Assembly (NCBI RefSeq): GCF_009741825.1
Contig: NZ_WPCA01000013.1
Span: 1-32,897, forward strand
Direction: 5' to 3'
Source of the DNA: Halapricum sp. CBA1109
GTDB lineage: Archaea > Halobacteriota > Halobacteria > Halobacteriales > Haloarculaceae
Length of the DNA: 32,897 bases
Within the stretch, counting starts at the first letter, position 1, and each line of letters starts with the position of its first letter. The notes beneath the pieces were generated by a model that was given only the letters and a program-made list of their open reading frames with translations, ran no database searches and was not told where the DNA came from. Of this stretch, positions 8,639 through 17,221 are shown piece by piece. The translations under genes and the position numbers were made by a program.

Positions 8639-10012
8639 ATGATCTCCCGAGAGTATCTCCGCGAGCACACGGACGCCGTGCGGGAAGGGCTCGCACTCCG
8701 CGGCACGACGGACGTCGACGTCGACGAACTGCTGGAACTGGACGAGCAGTGGCGGGACCTGAAGGCGAGAGGCGACGAACTCCGCCACGAGCGAAACGAG
8801 GTCTCCAGCGAAATCGGCCAGCTCAAACAGGCGGGCAAAGACGACGAGGCCCAAGAGGCCATCGAGCGCTCCCAGGAGCTGAAAGCCGAGATAGCGGACG
8901 TCGAGGACCGTGCCGAGGACCTGAAGGCCGACCTCGACCGGGCGCTGCTTGAGATTCCGAACGTCCCCCAGGATGACGTCCCGCCGGGCGAGGACGAGAG
9001 CGACAACGTCGAGGTCCGCCGTGAGGGCTTCGGGGATCTGCGGGTCGACGCCGAGGAAGTGACGCCCCACTACGAGTTGGGCGAGCAGTTACAGATCATC
9101 GACGAGGACCGCGCGGCGAAAGTCTCGGGCGGCGGCTTCTTCTTCCTGAAGGGCGACGGCGCGCGACTGGAGCACGCGCTCATCCAGTTTATGCTGGACA
9201 TCCACCGCGAACAGGGCTACACCGACGTCTTCCCGCCGATCCCGGTGACGAGCGAGTCGATGCGCGGGACGGGCCAGTTGCCGAAGTTCAACGAGGACGC
9301 CTACCGGGTCGGGGGCGGCGAACACGACGACTACGAGGACGACGACCTGTGGCTCTGTCCGACGGCGGAGGTGCCGGTCACGAACATGTACCGCGACGAG
9401 ATTCTGCTGGACGAGGACCTGCCGCTGAAACATCAGGCATACACGCCGAACTTCCGGCGGGAAGCCGGCGAACACGGCACCGAGACCCGCGGTATCGTTC
9501 GGGTCCACCAGTTCAACAAAGTCGAGTTGGTCAACTTCGTCCGCCCCGAGGACAGCGACGAGCGACTGGAAGCGCTCGTCGGCGAGGCCGAGGAAGTGCT
9601 TGACCGACTGGGCTTGCCCTACCGGACGGTCCTGCTCTGTGGCGGCGACCTCACGTTCGCCTCCGCGCGGACCTACGACATCGAGGTGTGGGCGCCCGGC
9701 GACGATATGGACCACGGCCCCGACGAGGGCGGCCGCTGGCTCGAAGTCTCGTCCGCCTCGAACTTCGAGGAGTTCCAGGCCCGGCGGGCCGGGATCCAGT
9801 ACCGGCCGGAGCACCACGAGTCCGCCGAGTACATCCACACGCTGAACGCCTCGGGGCTCGCGCTCCCCCGCGTGATGGTTGCGATTCTGGAGTACTACCA
9901 GAACGACGACGGGACCGTCGACGTCCCCGAAGCCCTCCAGCCGTATATGGACGGGCAAGAAGTCATCGAGGGCCACGACCCCGTCGGCGAGGGCGCGCTG
10001 GGCGAGAACTAA
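8639..10012 (+). CDS. serS: Seryl-tRNA synthetase
   Basis: A 457-residue class II aminoacyl-tRNA synthetase that charges tRNA-Ser (and tRNA-Sec where present). Residues 1-110 form the long antiparallel coiled-coil arm that holds the tRNA (EQWRDLKARGDELRHERNEV, EIGQLKQAGKDDEAQEAIER). The catalytic core shows the TAE loop (CPTAEVPVTNMYRDEIL), motif 2 (FRREAGEHGTETRGIVRVHQ then FNKVELV) and motif 3 (LNASGLALPRVMVAILEYYQ). It is the common bacterial/haloarchaeal type, not the rare methanogen type, and is intact. It ends 3 bp from the convergent uracil-DNA glycosylase gene. Confidence 0.97.
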   Translation: MISREYLREHTDAVREGLALRGTTDVDVDELLELDEQWRDLKARGDELRHERNEVSSEIGQLKQAGKDDEAQEAIERSQELKAEIADVEDRAEDLKADLDRALLEIPNVPQDDVPPGEDESDNVEVRREGFGDLRVDAEEVTPHYELGEQLQIIDEDRAAKVSGGGFFFLKGDGARLEHALIQFMLDIHREQGYTDVFPPIPVTSESMRGTGQLPKFNEDAYRVGGGEHDDYEDDDLWLCPTAEVPVTNMYRDEILLDEDLPLKHQAYTPNFRREAGEHGTETRGIVRVHQFNKVELVNFVRPEDSDERLEALVGEAEEVLDRLGLPYRTVLLCGGDLTFASARTYDIEVWAPGDDMDHGPDEGGRWLEVSSASNFEEFQARRAGIQYRPEHHESAEYIHTLNASGLALPRVMVAILEYYQNDDGTVDVPEALQPYMDGQEVIEGHDPVGEGALGEN

Positions 10013-10015
10013 CCG

Positions 10016-10594
10016 TCAAAACTCGCCGAGGCGGGACTGGCCGCCGTCATCGTCGAGGAATCCTGCGGCCCGCGCTATCGTCTCCTCGAAGGTGTCGCGC
10101 TGGCTCCGGTCATACAGCGTCGCCGCCGGGTGGACGGAGACGAGGACGCGGCGCGGCTTGCCCTCGATGGTCACGTCCGAGAGGTCCCCCGCTTCGCTGG
10201 TCACCGCCACGTCGCGTCCGAGGAGGTGCTGGCTGGGGACCTTCCCGAGGGTGACGATCACGTCGGGGTCGACGCGGTCGATTTCGGTCTCTAAGTAGCC
10301 GCGGCAGTTGGCCAGTTCCTCGCTCGTCGGGTCGCGGTTGTCCGGGGGGCGACAGCGGACGCAGTTGGTGATGCGGACGTCCGAGCGGTCGAGGCCGGCG
10401 TCCCTGAGGGCGTCGTCCAGTACGGTTCCGCTGCGCCCGACGAACGGTTCGCCCGACTCGTCCTCGTTCTCCCCGGGCGCCTCGCCGACGAACAGCAGGT
10501 CCGCGTCGGGCGGGCCGACGCCGTCGACGATGCGTGACCGGGAGTCGACGAGTTCGGGACAGCGTTCGCAGTCCTCGACGCACAACTCGCGCAT
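10016..10594 (-). CDS. Family 4 (type 4) uracil-DNA glycosylase
   Basis: A 192-residue enzyme that removes uracil from DNA, starting base-excision repair. Family 4 enzymes carry a 4Fe-4S cluster; the four expected cysteines are C9 and C12 (EDCERCPEL), C81 (CVRCRPPDN) and C97 (ANCRGYLE), spaced C-x2-C and C-x15-C. The active-site motif GEAPGENED (37-45) and the HPAA motif (155-158) are in place. I chose ATG 10594 because the family starts with this Cys segment; the longer upstream frame has no support. DUF99 follows on the same strand upstream. Confidence 0.95.
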   Translation of the reverse strand: MRELCVEDCERCPELVDSRSRIVDGVGPPDADLLFVGEAPGENEDESGEPFVGRSGTVLDDALRDAGLDRSDVRITNCVRCRPPDNRDPTSEELANCRGYLETEIDRVDPDVIVTLGKVPSQHLLGRDVAVTSEAGDLSDVTIEGKPRRVLVSVHPAATLYDRSQRDTFEETIARAAGFLDDDGGQSRLGEF

Positions 10595-10653
10595 ACTCGC
10601 TCTCGGCGGGCGAGGACAAAGAGTGCGCCGGAGTCGGGCGACCGAGTGAGTGG

Positions 10654-11204
10654 TTACTCGCGGTAGCTCTCGCCGGCGCGGGCGGCCATCCGCGCGACAC
10701 GGAGCGGTTCGGGGCGGCCGCCCTCGGGCGTGAACGCCCGGACCACGTCCGCGGCCGTCGACTCGGAACACCCGACCGACCGGACGTACACTGTCTCCCC
10801 GTCGACGGCGACCTCGCGGCGGTCCGGTTGGGCGTGGTAGGTCGTCAGCCGTCGGGTCAGTCCCGCGCCGTCGAAGGCCTCCCGCAGGGCCGACTCCAAC
10901 CCCTCGCTGTCCCCGAAGGAGACCGAGAGGACGGGCCGGTCGGCGGCCTCGTGGATGGTCGGCAGGTCGAGCACGTTGTACCACGCCGGCGCGATGCCGG
11001 CGATCAGGACGTACCGGGCGTCCGGCCGGTCGAGGTCCGCGAGTAACTGGACGACGCTGTCGGTGGCGTCCGTCCCGCCGACGGTGCAACTGGCGAACGC
11101 CAGTCCGTCGACGACGCGGTTGGCCCGGACGACGCGCCGGCGATAGTGCTCCGGTCCTCGCTGAACGACTCCGCGATGCCCAGGGCTCGAACCCCGGATT
11201 TCAC
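10654..11204 (-). CDS. DUF99 family protein (one-base frameshift)
   Basis: Restored length is 183 residues. DUF99 is an archaeal family related to the endonuclease V fold, with no settled function. Matching segments are KSGVRALGIAESF, FASCTVGGTDATDSVVQLLA, RYVLIAGIAPAWYNVLDL, ADRPVLSVSF and the C-terminal RAFTPEGGRPEPLRVARMAA. The frame breaks near 11131-11137. Adding one base (GGCGCGTCGTC to GGCGCGGTCGTC on the coding strand) joins the GTG-started N-terminus at 11204 to the main frame and gives AGAVVRANRVVDG. The gene starts 2 bp after the stop of the small upstream gene and is probably in its operon. Because residues 1-8 read GGTTCGAGCC at DNA level, this spot resembles a tRNA T-arm by chance. 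Confidence 0.87.
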
Positions 11205-11206
11205 GC

Positions 11207-11386
11207 TCAGGTGTTCTCCTTGATGTCTTCGAGTTTGTTGAGAAGTTCGTCGTTCGAGGCGGTGAACTCGTACTCGACGTCGCCCTCGTGAGTGCTTTCC
11301 TCCGTGGAGACGCCGTCCTCACCGTCGAGGTCTGTGTCGTACTCCTGGTTCTCCTGTTCTGACTCGTCGTAGCTACCGAACCCCAT
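11207..11386 (-). CDS. Small acidic haloarchaeal protein (DUF5786-like)
   Basis: A 59-residue, strongly acidic protein beginning MGFGSYDESEQENQEYDTDL and ending NDELLNKLEDIKENT. It resembles a widespread short haloarchaeal family (DUF5786). The middle is rich in Asp, Glu and Ser and probably disordered; the last 15 residues could form an amphipathic helix. The start was chosen by family resemblance over an in-frame extension to 11476. Function unknown; it lies 2 bp before DUF99. Confidence 0.8.
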   Translation of the reverse strand: MGFGSYDESEQENQEYDTDLDGEDGVSTEESTHEGDVEYEFTASNDELLNKLEDIKENT

Positions 11387-11505
11387 ACGTGTAGAACTAT
11401 GTACGTTCACCGTCAAAAGCGCTTGCCCATCGTTCGTACTACGAGAGTAGTGAAACAATCCCGGGTGTCGCCACACTGAAGCGGGACGGGCGAGTGGGTA
11501 ATAGT

Positions 11506-12123
11506 ATGGAAGTACACAACGTCACGGCCGAGGCGGAGACGTTCACCTGCAACGCCTACCTCGCCGTCGGCGGGGACGGCACCGCAACGCTGGTCGACGC
11601 TGGCGCGATGCCCGGTGTCGAGGACGTGGTCGCGTCACACGTCGAGGAACTCGACAGCGTCGTGGTGACCCACCAGCACGGCGACCACGTCGCCGAACTC
11701 GGGGCCGTACTGGACCGCTTCGACGCCGACCTGTACGCCTACGCCGACCACCCCCGGCGGACGCACGAACTCTCCGACGGCGACGTGGTGACCGTCGGCG
11801 ACGAGGACTGTGAGGTGGTGTACACGCCGGGCCACGCCGACGACCACGTCTCGCTTTTGGGCGAGTCGTCGCTGTTCAGCGGCGACGTGGTGGTCCACGA
11901 CGACGGCGCGTTCGACTACGGAAGCTTCGGCCGGACCGACCGGCCGGACCAGTCCCGCGAGCGCCTGATAGAGAGCCTACAGCGGCTACTGGATCGGTTT
12001 CCCGAGGGCGTCGAACATATGTACGCCGGGCACGGCGGCGTCTTCCACGGCGACGTGCGGGACGTCGTCGAGACGGCGCTGGGTCGAGCGGAGAAGCGAC
12101 AGCCGAAATATCCCGACGAGTAG
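11506..12123 (+). CDS. MBL-fold (metallo-beta-lactamase superfamily) hydrolase
   Basis: A 205-residue protein with the superfamily metal ligands: THQHGDHV (about 55-62), the TPGHADDHVS histidine near 110, FSGDVVV aspartate near 127, and the C-terminal AGHGG. These bind one or two Zn or Fe ions. The group includes glyoxalase II-like thioesterases and other small-molecule hydrolases; the substrate is not evident. The ATG at 11506 is used; a GTG at 11494 in the same frame is an alternative. It is convergent with rpl40e. Confidence 0.92.
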   Translation: MEVHNVTAEAETFTCNAYLAVGGDGTATLVDAGAMPGVEDVVASHVEELDSVVVTHQHGDHVAELGAVLDRFDADLYAYADHPRRTHELSDGDVVTVGDEDCEVVYTPGHADDHVSLLGESSLFSGDVVVHDDGAFDYGSFGRTDRPDQSRERLIESLQRLLDRFPEGVEHMYAGHGGVFHGDVRDVVETALGRAEKRQPKYPDE

Positions 12124-12174
12124 CGGGCGCAGTCGCTGGCTGTCGACAGAAAGACGGACGCGAGACGCCGAGAA

Positions 12175-12324
12175 TCAGGCAGTTCGGGGTTCTTTGGCTT
12201 TCGGGCGGAGGTTGCCGTAGCCGCACTTGCGGCACCGGTCGGCGCGCTGGGAGTTGCGGGCGTTACAGCGCATACAGATCATCTTCGTGAGGATGCGGTC
12301 CTCGGCTTTCTCGAAGCTTGCCAT
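12175..12324 (-). CDS. rpl40e: 50S ribosomal protein L40e
   Basis: A 49-residue basic zinc-ribbon protein: [20 protein letters not shown], then [20 protein letters not shown], ending PKAKEPRTA. The four cysteines (CMRC and CRKC) form the zinc site. In eukaryotes L40e is made as a ubiquitin fusion; the archaeal form is free-standing, as here. A TTAA box lies about 30 bp upstream. Confidence 0.96.
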   Translation of the reverse strand: MASFEKAEDRILTKMICMRCNARNSQRADRCRKCGYGNLRPKAKEPRTA

Positions 12325-12350
12325 ATTACTCGCCTCTTTCCGGCGGGGCC

Positions 12351-12357
12351 GTTTAAG
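12351..12357 (-). promoter_or_regulatory. TATA box for rpl40e
   Basis: GTTTAAG on the plus strand (CTTAAAC on the coding strand) is centred about 30 bp before the rpl40e ATG at 12324, consistent with a short or absent leader. Confidence 0.5.
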
Positions 12358-12386
12358 CGTTTCCAGTCCGGGACGGCCACAGCCAC

Positions 12387-12467
12387 ATACTGTTTCTTGT
12401 CGGTCATTCAGGTATGGACCGCCCGAGTTCGGGGGTCACACCGGTACACAGCGACAAGAAACAGTAT
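12387..12467. repeat. Perfect 16-bp inverted repeat around a nested hairpin
   Basis: ATACTGTTTCTTGTCG at 12387-12402 is matched exactly, inverted, by CGACAAGAAACAGTAT at 12452-12467. The 49-bp centre contains a second hairpin (GACC-G-CCCGA-GT-TCGGG-GGTC, about 12417-12437). The element sits in the 169-bp divergent gap between rpl40e and the enolase-like gene, and its right arm runs into the latter's TATA box. It could be a paired operator, a structured RNA or a relic of a mobile element. No target-site duplication is obvious. Confidence 0.7.
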
Positions 12468-12472
12468 CAGTA
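12463..12472 (+). promoter_or_regulatory. TATA-like box for the enolase-like gene
   Basis: AGTATCAGTA is centred about 27 bp before ATG 12494 and overlaps the outer end of the right arm of the inverted repeat, so a protein bound there would block initiation. Confidence 0.4.
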
Positions 12473-12493
12473 CCGCTCGCCCGGAGAGTCTGT

Positions 12494-13540
12494 ATGTACG
12501 AAGCCGTCGCCGACCTGCCGCTGACCGTCGAGGACTGGACGCTGTCGGGCCGTGAGCGGGACACGACGAGCGGGTTCGTCCGCGCGACGACGACGTTCGT
12601 CCTCCGCGGCGCGGGCGAGACGGGACGGGGCGAAGACGTGACATACGAGACCGAGGACCACGAGATACTCCAGCGTGAGGGGGTCGACCTACCGACCGGC
12701 GAGACGACCTTCGGCGAGTACTCCCGACGACTGGACGAGTTCGATCTGTTCCCCGAACCGCCCGAGCGGGAGGTGTTCCGCCACTACCGGCGCTGGGCTG
12801 TCGAGAGCGCGGCGCTTGACCTCGCGCTCCGACAGGCCGGGCGGACCCTCGGGGACGTGATCGACCGGACGTACGACCCCGTCCGGTTCGTCGTGAGCAC
12901 GCGACTGGGCGACCCGCCGACGGCCGACCGGGTCGACGAACTGCTGGCGTACGACCCCGACATCGAGTTGAAACTCGATCCGACGCCGGCGTGGGACGAC
13001 GACCTGATCGCCGACGTGGCGGCCCGCGACCGGGTCCGCATCCTCGATTTGAAAGGCCAGTACGAGGGGACGGAGGTCGATCAGGACGCCGACCCCTCGT
13101 TCTACGACCGGGTCGTCTCGGCGTTTCCCGAGGCGGTGATCGAAGACCCCGACCTGACGGCGGAGACGCGGCCGGTGTTCGACGGCGAGGAGGACCGCGT
13201 CTCCTGGGACGCGCCCATCGAGTCCCGGCAGGATATCGTGGACCTGCCGTTCGAGCCCTCGTGGTGTAACATCAAGCCCTCGCGGTTCGGGAGCGTCGAG
13301 TCGCTGTTTGGGGCCGTCGAGTACTGCGAGGAACACGACATCAGGATGTACGGCGGCGGCCAGTTCGAACTCGGTATCGGACGCGACCACATTCAGGCGC
13401 TGGCGTCGCTTTGCTACCCCGAGACGCCGAACGACGTGGCGCCAGCGGGCTACAACGAACCGGACCTCCCGGCGGGCCTCCCGTCGAGTCCCCTCGCCGT
13501 CGAAGGGGGCGGGGACGGTATCACTCCCGTCGAGCGGTGA
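12494..13540 (+). CDS. Enolase-superfamily-like protein
   Basis: A 348-residue protein with the layout of the enolase superfamily: an N-terminal capping region (YEAVADLPLTVEDWTLSGRE to about residue 100) and a barrel with acidic strand ends. Candidate metal ligands are Asp in ILDLKGQYEGT (about 184) and Glu/Asp in VIEDPDL (about 215-217), followed by WCNIKPSRFGSVESL and GGGQFELGIG (about 285). The usual KxK base motif is not obvious; KLDPTP and DLKGQ occupy comparable places, so the reaction cannot be inferred. The start ATG 12494 fits the TATA box; a longer frame upstream runs through the inverted repeat and rpl40e promoter and is rejected. Fold assignment is moderate, function unknown. Confidence 0.75.
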   Translation: MYEAVADLPLTVEDWTLSGRERDTTSGFVRATTTFVLRGAGETGRGEDVTYETEDHEILQREGVDLPTGETTFGEYSRRLDEFDLFPEPPEREVFRHYRRWAVESAALDLALRQAGRTLGDVIDRTYDPVRFVVSTRLGDPPTADRVDELLAYDPDIELKLDPTPAWDDDLIADVAARDRVRILDLKGQYEGTEVDQDADPSFYDRVVSAFPEAVIEDPDLTAETRPVFDGEEDRVSWDAPIESRQDIVDLPFEPSWCNIKPSRFGSVESLFGAVEYCEEHDIRMYGGGQFELGIGRDHIQALASLCYPETPNDVAPAGYNEPDLPAGLPSSPLAVEGGGDGITPVER

Positions 13541-13564
13541 GGGACGCGCCTACGGCGGGGAGCA

Positions 13565-13571
13565 ACTTATG
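13565..13571 (+). promoter_or_regulatory. TATA-like box for the gene at 13598
   Basis: ACTTATG is centred about 29 bp before ATG 13598, again consistent with a leaderless transcript. Confidence 0.4.
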
Positions 13572-13597
13572 TTTCGTGGCACCGTACCACACAGTGA

Positions 13598-14020
13598 ATG
13601 GACAGTGAACTGACCGAGCGAACGGCGGCGGTTCTCGATTCGGCCTCGACGTGGGACGGCGTCGTCCGGGTCCGGACCCGGAGCGACGGGCGCGTCCGGA
13701 CGACACTCAGGGTCGGCGGGCGGGCGTTCGGCCGGGTCGAAGCAGGGTCCGTCGCGGCGCGCTTCCCCGGGAAACTCCCGCGCGTCGTCGTCAGGCACGG
13801 ACTGGCGGACGCCGAGACCGGCGACGGGTGGACGCGCCTGTCGGAACCGTCGGTAGCGGCGGCGACCGAGACGCTGTGGCTGGCGTACCTGAGTCGCGTC
13901 GCCCGGATAGGACGACGGCGACCCGCGGACGCGCCGGACGTGAACGTCGACGCCGGCCTCGACGAACTCGACCTCTCGCCGGGCGTGGTCCACCTCGTCC
14001 GCGAGCAGGGCCGGTCGTGA
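13598..14020 (+). CDS. Small protein resembling the DUF5519 / luciferase-like family
   Basis: A 140-residue soluble protein. The segment TLRVGGRAFGRVEAG, then FPGKLPRVVVRHGLADAETG, GWTRLS and a helix TETLWLAYLSRVAR follow the order seen in DUF5519 (short luciferase-like) proteins: GGR-x-FG, proline-flanked helix, SGW, and a closing helix. The likeness is by eye and the family has no firm function, so the name is tentative. Its stop abuts the convergent cydB stop with no gap. Confidence 0.7.
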   Translation: MDSELTERTAAVLDSASTWDGVVRVRTRSDGRVRTTLRVGGRAFGRVEAGSVAARFPGKLPRVVVRHGLADAETGDGWTRLSEPSVAAATETLWLAYLSRVARIGRRRPADAPDVNVDAGLDELDLSPGVVHLVREQGRS

Positions 14021-15020
14021 TCAGGCCCCGTAGCCGTCGGCGTCTATCGGCCCGCTGAACACGCCATAGAGGTACTTGAAGTACCACAGGACGACCAGCA
14101 GGACCGGTAGTCCGAGGACCGTCGTGAGGTTCAGCGCCAGCGGCGAGACGACGACGTCGCTGACCGTGTGCCCCGTCGGTGGGTAGACGGTCGGGTAGAG
14201 CAACACCGCGACGAACGCGACCAGCAGTCCCGAGAGCGCGAGCGTACTGGCGAACCAGCGCCGGTCGTCGCCGCGGCGGGCCAGCAGTATGCCGGCGACG
14301 CCGGCGACGACGGAGAGCGCGACGACGGCGACGCCAGGCACCGAGAGGACGGCGTCGGCCTGTTCCCCCGGCGTCGGTCACGACGACGACGGCGAGGAGG
14401 ACGACCACGCCGCCGAGGTACGCGGCCGTCCCGGCGATACCGTAGCGGCGCATCTCGTCTGCGAGGCGGCCGCGGGTCTTCGCAGCGAGGAAGGCCGCGC
14501 CGTTAGCCACCGAGAGGGCCAGCAGGCCGACGGCCGTGAGGACGCTCGGCAGCGACAGGGTTCCGCTCGCGAACACCCAGTTCCCGACGAGGAGGCCCAG
14601 CAGGAGGGGCGCGAGCGTGCTCCCGGCGACGAACAGCCGGTCACAGAGACGACGCCACTGGGCGGCCTCACGCTGTTCGCGCAGTTCCGGCGAGACGCCG
14701 CGCAAAAGCAGCGCGAGGACGAACCCGATAGCGACGAGGTAGTTGTCGCTGAGCAGCTGCGAGTACACCAGCGGGAACGCCGCCAGCAGCGTCGTCCCGA
14801 ACGCGACCAGCCACACCTCGTTGGCGTCCCAGACGGGGCCAAAGGCCGCGAGCAGCGTCTCCCGGTCGTGTTCGTCCCGGCGGGTCGCGTACAGCATCCC
14901 GATGCCGAAGTCGAAGCCGTCCAGCGCGACGTACATCCCGACGGCGAACATCACGACGCCGAACCAGACCGTCGGCAGCGACGGGTGGAGGTAGGCGTCG
15001 ACGAACAGCGCCTCAGTCAT
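14021..15020 (-). CDS. cydB: Cytochrome bd ubiquinol oxidase subunit II (CydB), one-base frameshift
   Basis: Restored length is 332 residues with about nine membrane helices. CydB is the second core subunit of the bd-type terminal oxidase, which reduces O2 to water with quinol electrons. Family marks are FGVVMFAVGMYVALDGFDFG, VWDANEVWLVAFGTTLLAAF, LRGVSPELR and the C-terminal WYFKYLYGVFSGP. The frame changes at the C5 run 14365-14369. Here one base must be removed, giving TDAGEQADAVLSVPGVAVV, the opposite sign from most breaks in this window. The ATG at 15020 overlaps the cydA stop (ATGACTGA); a GTG at 15026 is an alternative. Confidence 0.93.
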
Positions 15021-16469
15021 CGCCACTCACCCACGGGAGGCGCTCGCGGCCGGAGCCACGGTCGGTAGACTCGACGCCCATCCGCTCGAGTTCGGCCTGC
15101 ATCAGCCACCGCAGGACGAACAGTGCGGCGGCGACGAGGAGGACGTAGAGGACGATGAACAGCGCGAGCGTCCCCGTCGCCTCCGCCGCCGTGAGCGTCG
15201 GCGAGTGGGCCTCGCTGGTCGTCAGGACGTCCTGGACGACCCACGCTGGCGCCCGATTTCGGTGACGTACCACCCGGTCAGCAGGGCGGCGTACCCCAGC
15301 GGCGTCGCAAGCATCATCGCGCCGAGGAACCGTCCGCTGTCGGCGAGACGGCCCTGCTTGAGTCGGTACCCGCCCCACAGCGCGAGGCCGATGAAGAGGA
15401 ATCCAAGTCCGACCATGAAGCGGAACGACCAGAACACCAGCGCCACTGGTGGGTTCTCCTCGTAGGCGTCTAACCCCTGTATCGGCGCGTCGAGGTCACC
15501 CTCGGCGAGGAACGAGGCAAACCCGGGTAACGAGACGGTGAAGAGGTTCTCAGCACGCGGATCGGTGAACGAGGAGAAGTCCGTCGGGAGGGCGATGAGG
15601 TGTAAGTCGGCCTCGCCGCTGTCGTAGTGAGCCTCCATCGCGGCGAACTTCTGGGGCTGGGTGTCCTGGACGTGACGGGCGTAGGCGTCACCGTGTAGTG
15701 CCTGTATCGGCGCGGTCACGAGCAACACGACGACGGCGGCCTTCAGCGCGGTGTTCCACGCCGCCGAGTCGCGCTTTCGCCAGACGAAGTAGGCCGCGAC
15801 GCCGCCGACCAGCAACGCGACGGCGATGACCGAGGCGTTGATCATGTGGAAGTACATCCACGGGAGCCGCGGGTTGAGGAAGGCCGCGATGGGGTCGGTG
15901 AGTTTCGCGATGGTCTGGCCGTTGCGCTGGACCAGTTCGAACCCCTGTGGGGTCTGCATCCAGGAGTTGACGACGAGGATCCAAAAGCCAGATAGCCACG
16001 CGCCGACGCCGACAAGCACCGACGAGAGGACGTACATCCGGTCGGTGACGCGCTCGCGGCCGAACAGCAACACACCGAGGAAAACGGCTTCGAGGAAGAA
16101 AGCCATCTTCGCCTCGAACGCCAGCGGTCCGCCGATCATCTCCCCGGAGAACTCCGAGAAGACGGGGAAGTTCGTCCCGAACTGAAAGCTCATCGGGATG
16201 CCCGTGACCGTCCCCATCACGAACCCGACGCCGAACACCTTCAGCCAGAACGACCGCAAGTGGGCGTAGCGTTCCTCGCCCGTCGTGACGTCCTTGTAGG
16301 TCAAGTAGACGATGAACGGCGCGAGGCCGATGGACAGCGCGGCAAAGAGGATGTGGACCGTGATGGTCCATCCGAACTGGATGCGACTGGCGAGTTCCGC
16401 GGTGAGCAGCGGTGTCAACAGCTCGGGACCGGGAAGCGCGAGCGCACCGGACTGGGCGGCGGCGATCAT
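15013..16469 (-). CDS. cydA: Cytochrome bd ubiquinol oxidase subunit I (CydA), one-base frameshift
   Basis: Restored length is 485 residues. CydA carries the three hemes (b558, b595, d) and the quinol site. Visible marks: RIQFGWTITVHILF with the helix-1 heme histidine, the paired glutamates in FEAKMAFFLEAVFLG, HMINAS with the b558 histidine, FWSFRFMVGLG with the b558 methionine, and TGWYVTEIGRQPW near the end. The Q-loop looks short. The frame breaks near 15244-15245; one added base changes GRQRGSSRTS-stop to GRQPWVVQDVLTT and joins the final helix. ATG 16469 is the chosen start; a GTG at 16508 would add 13 residues. It is followed by cydB in one operon; an oxygen-responsive promoter is plausible in the AT-rich region upstream. 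Confidence 0.94.
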
Positions 16470-16630
16470 AGGTGTGCCTATAGAACGCACGATTATCAAG
16501 CCGGACACCCCGTCTCACGCCGGGGAAATCCCCGTAAAATATATATTTTTCCCCGAATATGTACTTTGCTTAAATACTGGCGAGCGGTCCGGCCCACAGT
16601 ATTGTGTATGTGACGAACGATAACCGGAGA
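16470..16630 (-). promoter_or_regulatory. AT-rich palindromic regulatory region upstream of cydAB
   Basis: This gap between tsr3 and cydA is strikingly AT-rich for the genome. It contains AAATATATATTTTT (about 16537-16550) inside an inverted repeat CGGGGAAA (16521-16528) / TTTCCCCG (16548-16555), with a further CCCCG (16530-16534) between, and another TATA-like ATTTAAG on the coding strand (complement of about 16571-16577). A nearer candidate TTGATAATC (complement of about 16492-16500) is about 27 bp before ATG 16469. Several promoters or operators may overlap here. Confidence 0.5.
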
Positions 16631-17125
16631 CTACTCCTCGGCGAGGTAGTCGTCTTGGACCGCGAGCACGTCCGTCGAGTCCGTACAGTCGGCGTACCGC
16701 CGGAGCGGTTCCTCGTTGAGTTCGAGGAAGGTGTGGCCCCAGGAGAACTTCGAGAGGATGTCCTCGGCCTGTTCGTCGTGGCCGAGGATAGCGAGGGCAC
16801 CGGCGAAGGCCTCGACGGTGTTCAACTGGAAGGGCGTGCCGTAGTTGACGGGGTTTCCGGCGACGAGGAACGGGAGCGCCCGGTGGGTCCCGCGGAGGTC
16901 GAACGCCTCCGCCTCGGCGGTTTCCCACGAGCAGTCGAGCGCGACCAATCGGTCGGCGTCGGCGTCGGCCGGCGAGAGCGCCTGCTCGGCGAAGGGGCTG
17001 AGGACGATACCGGGCGGCGTCGCCCGGGCCGAGCGGTGCAGCGTCGCGAGGTCGAAGCGGGCGAGTTTCCGGGCGCTGCACTTCTCCGGGTCGTCGTCGC
17101 CCTCGTAGCGGACGTGCAGTTCCAC
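16631..17125 (-). CDS. tsr3: Tsr3-family rRNA aminocarboxypropyltransferase (DUF367)
   Basis: Tsr3 transfers the 3-amino-3-carboxypropyl group from S-adenosylmethionine to a hypermodified residue of small-subunit rRNA. With the GTG at 17125 the protein is 164 residues and begins with the family start [20 protein letters not shown], then [48 protein letters not shown] and [21 protein letters not shown] longer start at 17152 would add MSALALLAG, which the family lacks. It is divergent from the peroxiredoxin gene and lies upstream of cydA on the same strand. Confidence 0.91.
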   Translation of the reverse strand: MELHVRYEGDDDPEKCSARKLARFDLATLHRSARATPPGIVLSPFAEQALSPADADADRLVALDCSWETAEAEAFDLRGTHRALPFLVAGNPVNYGTPFQLNTVEAFAGALAILGHDEQAEDILSKFSWGHTFLELNEEPLRRYADCTDSTDVLAVQDDYLAEE

Positions 17126-17190
17126 GCCGGCGAGTAGGGCGAGCGCGGACAAAACCCCGGCGCTATCAGGCGGCGAAACCGGCCGGGCGT

Positions 17191-17197
17191 CTTAACT
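17191..17197 (+). promoter_or_regulatory. TATA box for the peroxiredoxin gene
   Basis: CTTAACT is centred about 28 bp before ATG 17222 and supports that start over the TTG at 17210. Confidence 0.5.
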
Positions 17198-17221
17198 ATC
17201 CGTACACGCTTGTATGGTGTA

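Noticed and set aside
11180-11204. tRNA T-arm-like GGGGTTCGAGCCC in the start of DUF99
   Set aside because: No acceptor, D-arm or anticodon stem is found around it, and it encodes the conserved family N-terminus KSGVRALG.
12227-12493. Upstream extension of the enolase-like protein by about 89 residues
   Set aside because: It would run through the rpl40e gene, its promoter and the inverted repeat; ATG 12494 has a matching TATA box.
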